NCBI RefSeq assembly: GCF_003467125.1
Contig: NZ_QSFA01000012.1
Span: 28,493-92,492, forward strand
Direction of reading: 5' to 3'
DNA length: 64,000 bases
DNA from: Megasphaera sp. AM44-1BH
GTDB taxonomy: Bacteria > Bacillota > Negativicutes > Veillonellales > Megasphaeraceae
Shown here: piece after piece, positions 39,231 through 49,358 of the stretch
Position numbering within the stretch: position 1 is the stretch's first letter
How the letters are laid out: each line of letters opens with the position of its first letter
Program-made: the position numbers and the translations under genes
The notes under the pieces: model-generated
The model's database searches: none
Told to the model about the DNA's origin: nothing
The model's input: only the letters and a program-made list of their open reading frames with translations

Positions 39231-40014
39231 GAATTTTCCCTTCTAAGACTGCATAACGGACGCGGCTATACCGGCCGCCCATAATCCGGGCCGATGGGAA
39301 TACCTGCAGGAGAGGCTGCAGGTACCGGCCTTTGACCACGACCCGCTTCGATATATGCATCGCCCGTTCCAGTGACTCCATTGTCAGTTCTTCATGGTCC
39401 ATGATAGCCCGGACCGGCTGAAACTGACAACTGGCCTGTACGGGCTGGCTGAACATAGGATCAAAATAAATGATATCATATGGTTTCTGACAATTCGCCA
39501 GATAAGTACGATAATTTTGATTGTACAACGTAATACGGCGCAATGCCTGTGTCACATCGCACGTTTCATGTACGAAATGAGAAAAGCCCCATCCGGTCAC
39601 AGCAGCCATCTGAGGCACCGTTTCTAATGCGGTGACAGCAGAGCCTGCCGGCAGCCCGAATGATGCCACTATGGCATCGGCACCAAAGCCACAGGTCGCA
39701 TCCAGGACTGACACAGGCCGGTCAGCGCCAAAGGCCTCCAGCAAATGATCCGGTTTTCCCTTGCGCAGCTGCTGGATCCGCAATTCGGCCATGTTCAGAC
39801 TAAAAAAGTGTTTACCTTCATCCCGTTCAATGACCGGGCCCCGGCTGGTATAAATAAGCAGGTGCTCCGTCCCGTAACGCCGTCGCAGCTGCTCTACGCT
39901 CTGGCCGCGTCGTGGCACAAAGACAGCACCTATAGACGCAGCCCATGACTCTGCTTCCCCGATGAGAGTACCTTTTGCCTTGAGGGACGGCACTACATAT
40001 AATCCCATCATCAT
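39223..40014 (-). CDS. RsmJ-like class I SAM methyltransferase
   Basis: A 263-residue protein with SAM motif I VLDATCGFGADAIVASFG near residue 103 and motif IV YDIIYFDPMFSQP near residue 180, a pattern shared with RsmJ, the enzyme making m2G1516 in 16S rRNA of E. coli. The N-terminal half is different from RsmJ, so the target may be another RNA. It overlaps mutL by 4 bases (ATGA) and miaA by 8, so it is expressed with repair and tRNA-modification genes. Three tandem ATG codons begin the gene. Confidence 0.78.
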   Translation of the reverse strand: MMMGLYVVPSLKAKGTLIGEAESWAASIGAVFVPRRGQSVEQLRRRYGTEHLLIYTSRGPVIERDEGKHFFSLNMAELRIQQLRKGKPDHLLEAFGADRPVSVLDATCGFGADAIVASFGLPAGSAVTALETVPQMAAVTGWGFSHFVHETCDVTQALRRITLYNQNYRTYLANCQKPYDIIYFDPMFSQPVQASCQFQPVRAIMDHEELTMESLERAMHISKRVVVKGRYLQPLLQVFPSARIMGGRYSRVRYAVLEGKIHG

Positions 40015-42029
40015 GTCCGTTTGAATAATTTAGCCAGGTCGTCGGGCGTAAACCGCACAATGATAGGCCGTCCATGGGGGCATACATAAGGCTTTTCCGT
40101 ATGGAATAAATCTTCTATGAGCTGCTTCATCTGCCTGATATTGAGCCGGTCCCCTGCCTTGACTGCCCCGTGGCAGGATAAATATGCCAGAGAACGGTGA
40201 CGCAGCACGGCCTTGTCTGCCACGTCATTTTCATGGAGCAGGCGGCAGATATCCTGCAGCGAATCGGCAATATCACTCGTTTTTAAATCGCAGGGAACTT
40301 CTTCGACGCGGAGTGTCGTTGGACCGGCCACCGAATAGATATATCCCAGATCGGTAAAGACATCCTGCCGTTCTGTAAGGAGAATCATGTCTTCCGGATC
40401 GGCTTCTACAAATTCCGCCGTCAGCAGCTGCTGGCTTGGCATGTGTTCTACGCGATGGCAAAATGTATCATACCGTATCCGTTCATGGGCAGCATGCTGG
40501 TCGATGATATACAGATCCTGCCCCTTCTTGGCTACGATAAAGCAGTCCGCTACCTCTCCCAGAGGGATGAACACATCATCGTCTCCCTCAAAGGTAATCC
40601 GCGGCTGTACCGGATGATTCTCTGTTGCATCAGACTGTCCGCCTTCGTGTAATGCTTTTGAAAACTGCTGTTCTTCACCAGTATCAGGCAGGCGGGACGG
40701 TTTCCAGCCGTTAGAACCGGCAGATGTATGTTCATGGAGCATCCCCGATGGGGACGCCATATTCTTTTGTTCTGCAGCAGGACCTTCCACAGGTTTATTC
40801 AACGGAGAGATGGCCGCAGAACTGCTCTGTTCTTCCCGGGAAGGGCCGGTTTCAGAGAGCGTAGCCCGGTCCTGGGCCATTCCCATCGGAAAGACCTGTT
40901 GCATCCTGTCTTCCTGCGACGGAGCATGAGATTCCTCTTCTTTTGCAGCAAATAAGGGCGCATCGGAAAAAGGATTTTCCCGCACCACTTCCGGTTTCTT
41001 CGCTACAGAAGCCGGAGCCGCAATCTGCTCCGGTTTTTCCTGATCGATGAGGGCCGTTATGATACTGTGATACAGCGCCCGGTAAATCTGCTGTTCGTCG
41101 GAAAACTTGATTTCTGTTTTTGCCGGATGAACATTCACATCAATACTGGCCGGATCTACATGAAGATGCAGCATCGCAAAGGGGTACCCCGATTTGGGCA
41201 GCATCGCATGATACGCATTGTCAACAGCTTTGAACATGAGCGGGTTGTGAACGATGCGCTGGTTGACAATGCATGTCTGCCACGAACGGGAACTCTTAAG
41301 GACCGATGGCTTTCCTACGTATCCCTCAATCTGTATATTATCATGGTCGTAGGTGACAGGGAAAATTTCCCGTGCCACGCCGGCACCATAAATATTGGCA
41401 ATCGTTTCTTTCAGATTGCCAAGGCCGCCTGTATGCAGTGTCGTCCGTCCATTATTGATGAATGTAAATTCAATTCCCGGCTGGGCCAGAGCCAGTTTGG
41501 TAATCATTTCACTGATTTTTGAACTTTCCGTCCGTTCGCTTTTCAAAAATTTCTTCCGCGCCGGCGTATTGTAAAAAAGATCACTGACTTCCATCGTCGT
41601 ACCAGCCGCTGCTCCAGCCTGGTCTTCCGACGTAATGACGCCTCCATCGAGGACGAGGTGCACGGCAAATTCATCTTCCGGCCGCCGTGTCGTAATCTGC
41701 ATATGTGAGACGGCAGCAATACTGGGAACGGCTTCGCCACGAAAGCCAAGAGAGGTAATGGCGAATATATCCTCGACCGAACTGATCTTGCTCGTGGCAT
41801 GACGGATAATGCATTTGTGCGCATCTTCCCGGCTCATGCCACATCCGTTATCGGTGACGCGGATGTAGGATGCCCCGCCTGCGGCGATTTCCACCTCAAT
41901 GGCACTGGCACCGGCATCGATAGCGTTTTCCACCAGTTCTTTCACGCACGAGGAAGGCCGTTCCACGACTTCCCCGGCAGCGATTTTATTGCGCGTCGCT
42001 TCGTCCAGAATATTGATGATCGAATTCAA
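40011..42029 (-). CDS. mutL: DNA mismatch repair protein MutL
   Basis: GHKL ATPase that couples mismatch recognition to strand incision. The 672 residues have KIAAGEVVERPSSCVKELVENAIDAG (residues 15-40), DNGCGM and GFRGEA at the N-terminus. There is a long unconserved linker (about 350-480) and a C-terminal endonuclease domain with DQHAAHERIRYD, ACHGAVKAG-like (CHGAVKAGDR) and CPHGRP. In the metal motif the last acidic residue is Asp instead of Glu. This type nicks DNA itself, consistent with absence of MutH. Start is TTG, overlapping the mutS stop as TTGA. Confidence 0.96.
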   Translation of the reverse strand: MNSIINILDEATRNKIAAGEVVERPSSCVKELVENAIDAGASAIEVEIAAGGASYIRVTDNGCGMSREDAHKCIIRHATSKISSVEDIFAITSLGFRGEAVPSIAAVSHMQITTRRPEDEFAVHLVLDGGVITSEDQAGAAAGTTMEVSDLFYNTPARKKFLKSERTESSKISEMITKLALAQPGIEFTFINNGRTTLHTGGLGNLKETIANIYGAGVAREIFPVTYDHDNIQIEGYVGKPSVLKSSRSWQTCIVNQRIVHNPLMFKAVDNAYHAMLPKSGYPFAMLHLHVDPASIDVNVHPAKTEIKFSDEQQIYRALYHSIITALIDQEKPEQIAAPASVAKKPEVVRENPFSDAPLFAAKEEESHAPSQEDRMQQVFPMGMAQDRATLSETGPSREEQSSSAAISPLNKPVEGPAAEQKNMASPSGMLHEHTSAGSNGWKPSRLPDTGEEQQFSKALHEGGQSDATENHPVQPRITFEGDDDVFIPLGEVADCFIVAKKGQDLYIIDQHAAHERIRYDTFCHRVEHMPSQQLLTAEFVEADPEDMILLTERQDVFTDLGYIYSVAGPTTLRVEEVPCDLKTSDIADSLQDICRLLHENDVADKAVLRHRSLAYLSCHGAVKAGDRLNIRQMKQLIEDLFHTEKPYVCPHGRPIIVRFTPDDLAKLFKRT

Positions 42030-44629
42030 TTCCTGCCACTTCCTTCCTTAGCCTCTTTCTGCAGCGTATACAAAAAGGAAATTGCTTCAATAGGGGTCAT
42101 ACTCGTCACATCGACAGATAACAGATGATCGATGACCGGGCTGGTAAACAGGCTGTCTTCCACGGGAGCCTGAGTCGCAGACTGCGGGACTGCCGGAACA
42201 GAGGGCTGGACAGCTCCTTCCGCTTCCAGACCCGTCAGGATGACATCGGCCCGTTTCAGCAGCTTTTCTGGCAATCCTGCCAGCCGTGCGACGTGAAGGC
42301 CATAGCTCTTGTCCGCCCCGCCCGGTACGATACGGCGCAGGAATTTGATGCTGCGGCCCCGTTCTTTGACGGCGACGGTATAATTTTTTATTTTTTCTGA
42401 TTCATCCGCCATAGCGATGAGTTCATGATAATGGGTGGCAAACAACGTCAGTGCATGAATCTGCTGCAGGCAGTATTCGATGACGGCCTGGGCAATGGAC
42501 ATGCCGTCAAAGGTACTCGTCCCCCGGCCGATTTCATCGAGGATCAGCAGGCTGCGGGATGTAGCATGCTTTAAAATATACGATACTTCCTTCATTTCCA
42601 TCATGAATGTACTCTGACCTGTCAGAATATCATCACTGGCACCGATACGCGTAAAAATCCGGTCTACCGGGCAGATGGACGCCTCCCGGGCCGGTATAAA
42701 GGAGCCGGCCTGGGCCATGAGCACGAGAATGGCCACCTGGCGCATATACGTCGATTTGCCAGCCATATTAGGGCCGGTAATAATCAGGACTTCATGATCC
42801 CTGTGGTTGAGTGTCACATCATTGGGCACAAATAATTCATCTTTCAGATATTTTTCGATGATGGGGTGACGGCCATCGCGTATCGTGACAGACTGATCCC
42901 GGTTCAGGCCGGGACGGATATAATGATTTTCATGGGCCGCTCTGGCCAGGCTGTACAGGCAGTCGATTCGGGCAATAGCCCGGGCTGTCTGCTGCATATC
43001 CGGAATATACTTCCCGATCTGCTGCCGGATCTGGCCAAATAACTGATATTCCAGGGTCAGCATGCGTTCCTGACTGGTCAGGACTTTGACTTCAAATTCT
43101 TTTAATTCCGGCGTGATATACCGTTCGGCATTGACCAGAGTCTGTTTGCGCACATAATAATCCGGTACGGGCTTCGTATTGGCATGAGAAATTTCAAAAT
43201 AATACCCAAACACCTTGGTGTAGCCGATTTTCATTTTAATGCCCGTTTTTTCTTTTTCTTTTTCTTCCAGCTCCTGCAAAAAGGCATGACTGTTGGCGGC
43301 AATGGAACGGATTTCATCCAGTTCTTCAGAAAATCCATCGCGGATGACACCACCATTACGAATGACCACACCTGGGTCATCTTTTATACCCCGGCATAAT
43401 AAGTCATACACTTCCCGATGCTCTGCCACCTGGTTATTGAGGCGTTTCAATAACTCACTGCCAGCGTCATCGAGGATGTGTTTCAGCTGGGGTATGACCG
43501 ACAGCGATTCCCGCAGGGCTACCATATCTTTAGGGCTGGCTGTCCCCGTTTCCACGCGGGTCAGGATCCGTTCGAAATCATAAATCCTGTCCAGTGTATC
43601 GGATAAATCCTGCCGCATGATTTCGTGACTCACCAGTTCTTCCACCGCGTCCTGACGAAGGAGGATGTCGGAGATACGCAAGAGAGGTGCTTCCAGCCAT
43701 TTCCGCAGCAACCTGCCACCCATAGCCGTGTGAGTCTTATCGAGGACATCGAGAAGTGTTCCCTTCCGCCCTCCGTCGCGTACATTCTGTGTGATTTCCA
43801 GATGGCGGATGCTTGCCGCATCAATGACCAGACGCCGTTCATTATCGATACGTTCCAGGTGATTGATATGAGAAATATCAGACTGCATGACTTCGCTGAC
43901 ATAGGATAACAGCATGCCGATGCAGGCTGCCGCATCATGGGCGGCATCGAAATCTTCTTTTTTAAAATACGAGGCAGCCTTTTCTCCATAATCGCAGTCA
44001 GCATCTGCCTCAAAAGGCGTAACCGTGCACTGGGACATGTGGCTTTTCAAATACTGCAGCACCGTATCAATCTGCGTTCCCAGATGATAATAAATCAATT
44101 CACTGGGTTCATAGACAGAGAGGATATCAAACAAGTTATCTTCCATCGCCGTCACGGCGCATACCGACCAGAGGCATTCTCCCGTCGTCACATCCATGAG
44201 GGCAATAGACAGGAGGTCATCTTTTTCTGTCAGGCAGGCAATATAATTATTCTTTTTGGAAGCTACGGCATGTTCCAGCGTAATCGTCCCCGGCGTGATG
44301 ACCTTGATGATTTTCCGCTTGACAATGCCCTTGGCCAGCTTCGGGTCTTCCATCTGTTCGCAAATGGCTACTTTATATCCTTTATGGACCAGCCGTTCTA
44401 TATAAGTATCCGCCGAATGGAACGGCACACCGCACATGGGCACCCGTTCTTTATTGCCGCCGGCCCGCCCCGTCAGAGTCAGATCCAGCTCCCGTGATGC
44501 CGTCAGGGCATCGTCAAAAAACATTTCATAAAAATCGCCAAGACGGAAAAATAGTATTTTATCTTTGCATTGTTCTTTGACTTCGAGATACTGTTTCATC
44601 ATCGGAGTCAGTTTTGGCGTATCAGGCAA
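42026..44629 (-). CDS. mutS: DNA mismatch repair protein MutS
   Basis: Recognises base mismatches and small loops. The 867 residues show LTPMMKQYLEVK, the mismatch-reading FFRLGDFYEMF near residue 29, the Walker A GPNMAGKSTYMRQ near residue 622, and DEIGRGTSTFDG near residue 700, with a Pro-rich linker and a C-terminal tetramerisation-like segment. The start is TTG at 44629 behind GGAGGT. The first ATG lies nine codons inside and has no ribosome-binding site. It overlaps mutL. Confidence 0.97.
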   Translation of the reverse strand: MPDTPKLTPMMKQYLEVKEQCKDKILFFRLGDFYEMFFDDALTASRELDLTLTGRAGGNKERVPMCGVPFHSADTYIERLVHKGYKVAICEQMEDPKLAKGIVKRKIIKVITPGTITLEHAVASKKNNYIACLTEKDDLLSIALMDVTTGECLWSVCAVTAMEDNLFDILSVYEPSELIYYHLGTQIDTVLQYLKSHMSQCTVTPFEADADCDYGEKAASYFKKEDFDAAHDAAACIGMLLSYVSEVMQSDISHINHLERIDNERRLVIDAASIRHLEITQNVRDGGRKGTLLDVLDKTHTAMGGRLLRKWLEAPLLRISDILLRQDAVEELVSHEIMRQDLSDTLDRIYDFERILTRVETGTASPKDMVALRESLSVIPQLKHILDDAGSELLKRLNNQVAEHREVYDLLCRGIKDDPGVVIRNGGVIRDGFSEELDEIRSIAANSHAFLQELEEKEKEKTGIKMKIGYTKVFGYYFEISHANTKPVPDYYVRKQTLVNAERYITPELKEFEVKVLTSQERMLTLEYQLFGQIRQQIGKYIPDMQQTARAIARIDCLYSLARAAHENHYIRPGLNRDQSVTIRDGRHPIIEKYLKDELFVPNDVTLNHRDHEVLIITGPNMAGKSTYMRQVAILVLMAQAGSFIPAREASICPVDRIFTRIGASDDILTGQSTFMMEMKEVSYILKHATSRSLLILDEIGRGTSTFDGMSIAQAVIEYCLQQIHALTLFATHYHELIAMADESEKIKNYTVAVKERGRSIKFLRRIVPGGADKSYGLHVARLAGLPEKLLKRADVILTGLEAEGAVQPSVPAVPQSATQAPVEDSLFTSPVIDHLLSVDVTSMTPIEAISFLYTLQKEAKEGSGRN

Positions 44630-44641
44630 AATATACCTCCC

Positions 44642-45979
44642 TTACACATTGGATTCGTGTACTATGTGGCCTTTGAGTACCCATGTCTGTCCTTTATCGA
44701 CCATGACGGGTACCGTATCGCCAATGGCCGCTGAACCATCATTTTCCCAGATAATCATCTTATTACCCGTCGTACGGCCGAACCAGTGATTCATATCATT
44801 TTTCGTCGGCCCCTCTACGATGACATCATAAACGTGGTGTTCCATGGCCTGATTCTTTTTCAGACTGTACACGTTTTGCACGTCCATGAGCCGCTGCAGA
44901 CGACTGCTCTTCACTTCCTGGGGAATCTGGTCTTCCATGGAGGCCGCCGGCGTACCTGTCCGCGGAGAATACATAAATGTATAAGCCATATCATACTGGC
45001 AGCGTTTCAGGAATTGGAGCGTATCCATAAACATCTCTTCTGTCTCGCCGGGGAAACCGACAATGATGTCTGTCGTCAGCACCAGATCCGGAATGCGTTT
45101 GCGGGCATACTCCACCAGATCCATATAATGATCCACTGTATAGCCGCGGTTCATTTTTTTGAGCAGGCCATCGTTTCCACACTGGATGGGAAGGTGCATA
45201 TGATTGACCACTTTATGGCATTCAGCGATGGCATCGATGGCATCGTAATTCATGTCCTTGGGATGACTCGTCATATACCGGATCCGTTCGATGCCTTCTA
45301 CTTCATCGACAGCCCGAAGCAGGCTGGCAAAATCGTCATGGCTGGACAGGTCTTTCCCATAGGAATTGACATTCTGGCCCAACAGAGTAATTTCTTTGTA
45401 TCCTGCATCGGCAACGCGCCGGACTTCTTCCACGACAGCCTGGACCGGACGGCTGACTTCCCGGCCCCGTACGTAAGGAACGATGCAATAGGTACAGAAA
45501 TTATTGCACCCGTTCATGATGGGGATCCAGGCGAAAAATTTCTGGAACCGTTTAGCCGGAAGTTCATGAAATGCCGGCTCATGCATATCTGACGCCAGAT
45601 AATGTTCTTTTTTCTGTTGCCGTTCTTTAATGAGGTCGATGAGAGTGTGGATATTATGCGTCCCGATGACCAGGTCAATATGGGGAGCCCGTTTGAAAAG
45701 GCGGTCCTGCCATTCCTGTGCCATGCAGCCCGTAACGGCGATGATAAGGTCCGGATTCTGATCTTTCAAATGCTTCAGTTCACCGATTTTTCCCAGCGTC
45801 TTATCCTCAGCCGCTTCACGGACACAGCACGTATTCAATAAAATCACATCCGCCATCGAAAGCTCGTCCGTCTGATGATAGCCCAGTTCTTCCAGCTGTC
45901 CTGCATAATGTTCGGAATCGCTCTGATTCATCTGGCAGCCGTAGGTCTGGATAAAATAAAATTTCTCATTCTGCATCAT
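44642..45979 (-). CDS. miaB: tRNA-2-methylthio-N6-dimethylallyladenosine synthase
   Basis: Radical-SAM methylthiotransferase that converts i6A37 to ms2i6A37. The 445 residues have the auxiliary-cluster cysteines in TYGCQMN, LLNTCCVRE and VTGCMAQ. The radical-SAM triad is in GCNNFCTYCIVPYVRGRE near residue 154, and a C-terminal TRAM domain follows. The start at 45979 follows GAGGAA. It precedes mutS by 12 bases, and miaA lies in the same block. Confidence 0.97.
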   Translation of the reverse strand: MMQNEKFYFIQTYGCQMNQSDSEHYAGQLEELGYHQTDELSMADVILLNTCCVREAAEDKTLGKIGELKHLKDQNPDLIIAVTGCMAQEWQDRLFKRAPHIDLVIGTHNIHTLIDLIKERQQKKEHYLASDMHEPAFHELPAKRFQKFFAWIPIMNGCNNFCTYCIVPYVRGREVSRPVQAVVEEVRRVADAGYKEITLLGQNVNSYGKDLSSHDDFASLLRAVDEVEGIERIRYMTSHPKDMNYDAIDAIAECHKVVNHMHLPIQCGNDGLLKKMNRGYTVDHYMDLVEYARKRIPDLVLTTDIIVGFPGETEEMFMDTLQFLKRCQYDMAYTFMYSPRTGTPAASMEDQIPQEVKSSRLQRLMDVQNVYSLKKNQAMEHHVYDVIVEGPTKNDMNHWFGRTTGNKMIIWENDGSAAIGDTVPVMVDKGQTWVLKGHIVHESNV

Positions 45980-46105
45980 ACTATATTCCTCAGTTTCTTC
46001 GTATTGGATAGGGTATCTTGGATTTTTACTTTTACATTTCATAATACCACATATCAAAGACTCTGAACAGAGAAGAAAAAAATTACCGGCCCCGCTATTC
46101 TGTAC

Positions 46106-47236
46106 TCACGGTGAAACATTCTGGGCAGGGCAGCGCACATACAGTCCCGGCAGGAGTTCTTCCGCCAGATTATGTAAGATCAGGTTGACCAGTATACAAC
46201 TGATATCTGCCGCAGAAAGGCCGGTATGCATGACCAGCTGTTCCACAGGCAGTGCCTGCGATTCCTGAAGCGCTTCATAGACCTGCCGTTCCCTGTCTGG
46301 CAGCACGCAGGCTGGCTTACCTTCCTCTTTTTTCACATTCTGCCAGCCATATTCATCCAGGACATCGGCCGCACGGGTCAGAATGATAGCCCCGTTCCGC
46401 AAAAGTCCGTTCGTTCCCTGGCTCATAGTGGAAAAAATGCTGCCCGGCACGGCAAAGACATCACGGCCTTCCTCCAGGGCAAAATCAGATGTAATCAATG
46501 CCCCGCTCCGGGCAGCCGCCTCGACGACGATGACACAGCGGGCCATGCCGGCAATGATACGGTTGCGGGCCGGAAAATTACAGGCCAGCGGCTCCACGCC
46601 AAAGGAAAATTCACTGACGATGGCACCGCCGGCATCACAGATTTCCTCGAACAGGCGCCGGTTCTCCGGAGGATACGTCCTGTCAAGGCCGTTGGCAACG
46701 ACAGCAATAGTCCGGCCGCCACCGCGGAGTGCACCCGTATGGGCCCGCGTATCAATGCCCCTGGCGCCGCCGCTGATAATAAAAACACCCTGCCGGGCTA
46801 ATTGCTCCGACAGGGTATGGGCGGCATTCAGCCCATAAGGAGTAGCTTTACGGGCTCCGACGATGGCTGCTGTCTTGTCGTTTTCAGGCAGTATCCCCTG
46901 ATAAAACAACACCGCTGGCGCGTTATATGTCTGCTTCAGTAATTCCGGATACGCCTCTTCCTGAAAGGTCACCAGCTGTACCTTCCGGGACCGGAGCAGT
47001 TTTTCCTGTCCTTCCCAGTCAAACTGGTTCCGGGCCGCGTTGATATGGCCGGCCTTCTGCACTCCCAGACCGGCAGCTTCTGCCACAGCTTCTCCGTCAG
47101 CCTGCCAGGCGTTCTGTGCGCTTCCAAACCGGGAGACGAGGCTCCGTATCCGTCTGGCTCCCATGCCTTTTATGGATTTCCAGGCTGCCATGTACCGCCG
47201 TTCTTTCATCAAATCTTCTGTCTCCACTGTATTCAC
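46106..47236 (-). CDS. dprA: DNA-processing protein DprA
   Basis: Loads RecA on incoming single-stranded DNA during natural transformation. The 376 residues contain a helix-hairpin-helix-like N-terminus (KGMGARRIRSLVSRFG), the Rossmann-type core with IVGARKATPYG near residue 124 and ISGGARGIDTRAHTGAL near residue 154, GSIFSTMSQGTNGLLRNGA near residue 262, and a C-terminal winged helix. The ORF opens with a GTG overlapping the comM stop. GTG three codons later has better spacing to AAAGGA, so the start is uncertain. It forms a unit with comM and yraN. Confidence 0.95.
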   Translation of the reverse strand: MNTVETEDLMKERRYMAAWKSIKGMGARRIRSLVSRFGSAQNAWQADGEAVAEAAGLGVQKAGHINAARNQFDWEGQEKLLRSRKVQLVTFQEEAYPELLKQTYNAPAVLFYQGILPENDKTAAIVGARKATPYGLNAAHTLSEQLARQGVFIISGGARGIDTRAHTGALRGGGRTIAVVANGLDRTYPPENRRLFEEICDAGGAIVSEFSFGVEPLACNFPARNRIIAGMARCVIVVEAAARSGALITSDFALEEGRDVFAVPGSIFSTMSQGTNGLLRNGAIILTRAADVLDEYGWQNVKKEEGKPACVLPDRERQVYEALQESQALPVEQLVMHTGLSAADISCILVNLILHNLAEELLPGLYVRCPAQNVSP

Positions 47237-48750
47237 ATCCTTTGCAGTTTATTTCTGTAACTCAGCGCTTCGGCTACATGCTCCTGACCGATTTCGTCTG
47301 CTCCTTGCAGGTCAGCTATGGTACGGGATACTTTGATGATCCGGTCGTAACTGCGAGCACTGAGTTTGAACTTATCAAACACTTCCTGCAGGAGCTTCCG
47401 TGCCTCTTTTGTCACGATACACGTTTCCCGGATAGCCCTGTGTCCCATATGGGCATTGCAGAACATACCAAAAGGCCGTAGCCGTTCTATCTGCCGTTTC
47501 CGGGCTGCAATGACACGGCTCCGGATAACAGCAGACCCTTCCTGTGCCTTGTCGGAAACAAGCTCACGGTACAAGGGCCGTTCGACACGGACATGAAGAT
47601 CAATACGGTCCAGCAAGGGGCCGGAAATCTTCCGTACGTACCGCCGGATTTCTCCCGGCGTACAGGTACAAAGCTGATCGGACCCGTAATTGCCACAGGG
47701 GCAGGGATTCATGGCAGCTACAAGCATATATTGTGCCGGGTACGTCAGTGAAGCGTGAACGCGGGCAATATGTACGACGCCGTCTTCCAGTGGCTGGCGC
47801 ATGACTTCCAGTACGGAACGGGGAAATTCCGGCAGTTCATCGAGAAAAAGGACGCCGTTATGGGCCAGCGTCACTTCTCCCGGCCGCGGAATCGTGCCGC
47901 CTCCGATAAGGCCATTGACAGAAATTGTATGATGAGGACTGCGGAAAGGCCGCTCGGTAATCATGCGGTCCTGATGAAACAGTCCGGCTACGGAGTAAAT
48001 TTTCGTTACCTCCAGCGACTCTTCTGTATTCATGGGAGGCAGTATGGTCGGCAGCCGTTTAGCCAGCATAGTCTTACCGGCGCCTGGCGGACCGATCATA
48101 AGTACGTTGTGTCCGCCGGCAGCAGCAATTTCCAAAGCCCTCTTGGCCAGGAACTGCCCCTGTACTTCCGAAAAGTCTATCGTATAGACCGGCCTTATTT
48201 CCTGCTGGTCCTGTGGTGGGACGGCTTCTTCCAGCCGTTTTATATCGTTCAGATGCTGTATTACCTCCCGCAGTGTGTGAACGGCATAAACAGTCAGTTT
48301 ATTACATAACAGGGCTTCTGCCGCATTTTCCTCGCTGATAAATACGGTATGGAATCCCGCGGAAGCTCCTTTTAAAATCATAGAGAGCAGCCCTTTTACC
48401 GGCCGGATATGCCCATCGAGGGATAGTTCGCCGATAAACAGGCATCCTGCTGTCTTCTCTGCCCGTATCTGCCCGCTGGATACCATGATTCCGACGGCTA
48501 TGGCTACGTCCAGACCAGTACTGTCTTTTTTCAGTTCTGCCGGTGCCAGATTCATGGTAATCCGCCGCATGGGAAATTCATATCCGCTGTTCTTCATAGC
48601 CGAGCGGACCCGCTCTTTCGATTCCTTGACAGACGTCGCTGCCATCCCGACGATTTCAAATCCGGGAAGTCCGTTGGCAATGTCCGTTTCTACGGTAATA
48701 ATATTGCCTACCAGTCCCAGCGTCGTCGCTCCATATACACTTGCAAACAT
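47233..48750 (-). CDS. comM: ComM/YifB-family Mg-chelatase-like AAA+ protein
   Basis: A 505-residue AAA+ protein. Vibrio ComM is a helicase that promotes branch migration in natural transformation. Domain order: an N-terminal Lon-protease-like S5 domain (FASVYGATTLGLVGNIITVE), Walker A GPPGAGKTMLAKRL near residue 218, FLDELPEFPRSVLEVMRQPLEDG near residue 295, a zinc-type cysteine group in AAMNPCPCGNYG...CTC near residue 340, and a C-terminal lid domain. The start at 48750 follows AGGAG. Genetic linkage to dprA supports a competence role. Confidence 0.93.
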   Translation of the reverse strand: MFASVYGATTLGLVGNIITVETDIANGLPGFEIVGMAATSVKESKERVRSAMKNSGYEFPMRRITMNLAPAELKKDSTGLDVAIAVGIMVSSGQIRAEKTAGCLFIGELSLDGHIRPVKGLLSMILKGASAGFHTVFISEENAAEALLCNKLTVYAVHTLREVIQHLNDIKRLEEAVPPQDQQEIRPVYTIDFSEVQGQFLAKRALEIAAAGGHNVLMIGPPGAGKTMLAKRLPTILPPMNTEESLEVTKIYSVAGLFHQDRMITERPFRSPHHTISVNGLIGGGTIPRPGEVTLAHNGVLFLDELPEFPRSVLEVMRQPLEDGVVHIARVHASLTYPAQYMLVAAMNPCPCGNYGSDQLCTCTPGEIRRYVRKISGPLLDRIDLHVRVERPLYRELVSDKAQEGSAVIRSRVIAARKRQIERLRPFGMFCNAHMGHRAIRETCIVTKEARKLLQEVFDKFKLSARSYDRIIKVSRTIADLQGADEIGQEHVAEALSYRNKLQRM

Positions 48751-48757
48751 ATACTCC

Positions 48758-49132
48758 TCACATCCCCGGCCAGAACGCATGCCGGATATGATGCAGCCGC
48801 AGCGTCCCTCCGGGCCCTGGCATGACTTCGATGACATCAAACCGGCATGGCACGTCCCATAGCTGATACCGTGCCATATAGGACTGGGCCGTTATTTTTA
48901 ATTTAAACTGCTTGTGCTGTGCTACGGCTTCTGCCGGATATCCATAATACAACGAACGTCTCGTCTTCACTTCGACAAACACAATCGTATCGCGATCACG
49001 GGCAATGATATCGATTTCTCCCAGCCGCGTCCGGTAATTCCGTTCCAGAATACGATATCCGCACCGGCGCCGCAGGTAAAGAGCCGCCTGTGCTTCTCCT
49101 GCCTTTCCCAGTTCTTTTTCCGGATCACTCAT
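48758..49132 (-). CDS. UPF0102 (YraN) nuclease-fold protein
   Basis: A 124-residue protein of the YraN family with a Holliday-junction-resolvase-like fold. The motifs G-E-x-x-A-x-x-Y-L (KAGEAQAALYL), RTRLGEIDIIARDRDTIVFVEVKTRR (the E-D-E-V-K active-site pattern) and a C-terminal FDVIEV are complete. The cellular role is not settled. First gene of yraN-comM-dprA, seven bases before comM. Confidence 0.92.
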   Translation of the reverse strand: MSDPEKELGKAGEAQAALYLRRRCGYRILERNYRTRLGEIDIIARDRDTIVFVEVKTRRSLYYGYPAEAVAQHKQFKLKITAQSYMARYQLWDVPCRFDVIEVMPGPGGTLRLHHIRHAFWPGM

Positions 49133-49358
49133 AATGATATATCTCCTTTATCCATCAGTTAGTTATAGGATAGCAAAGAAAGATTAACGTCATATGAAAA
49201 TACGATGAGTTGCAGATTAGAAAAAAATGGCTTTATTAAAAGCAGATTAGAATTTCACCATTATTGTTGCTTTTTTTATTATTTATGCTCTTCCCTCTGC
49301 ATAAGTATATGTATCTGTGATACAATGTCTCATATCTGAAAAAAAGGAGTCTTATCCC

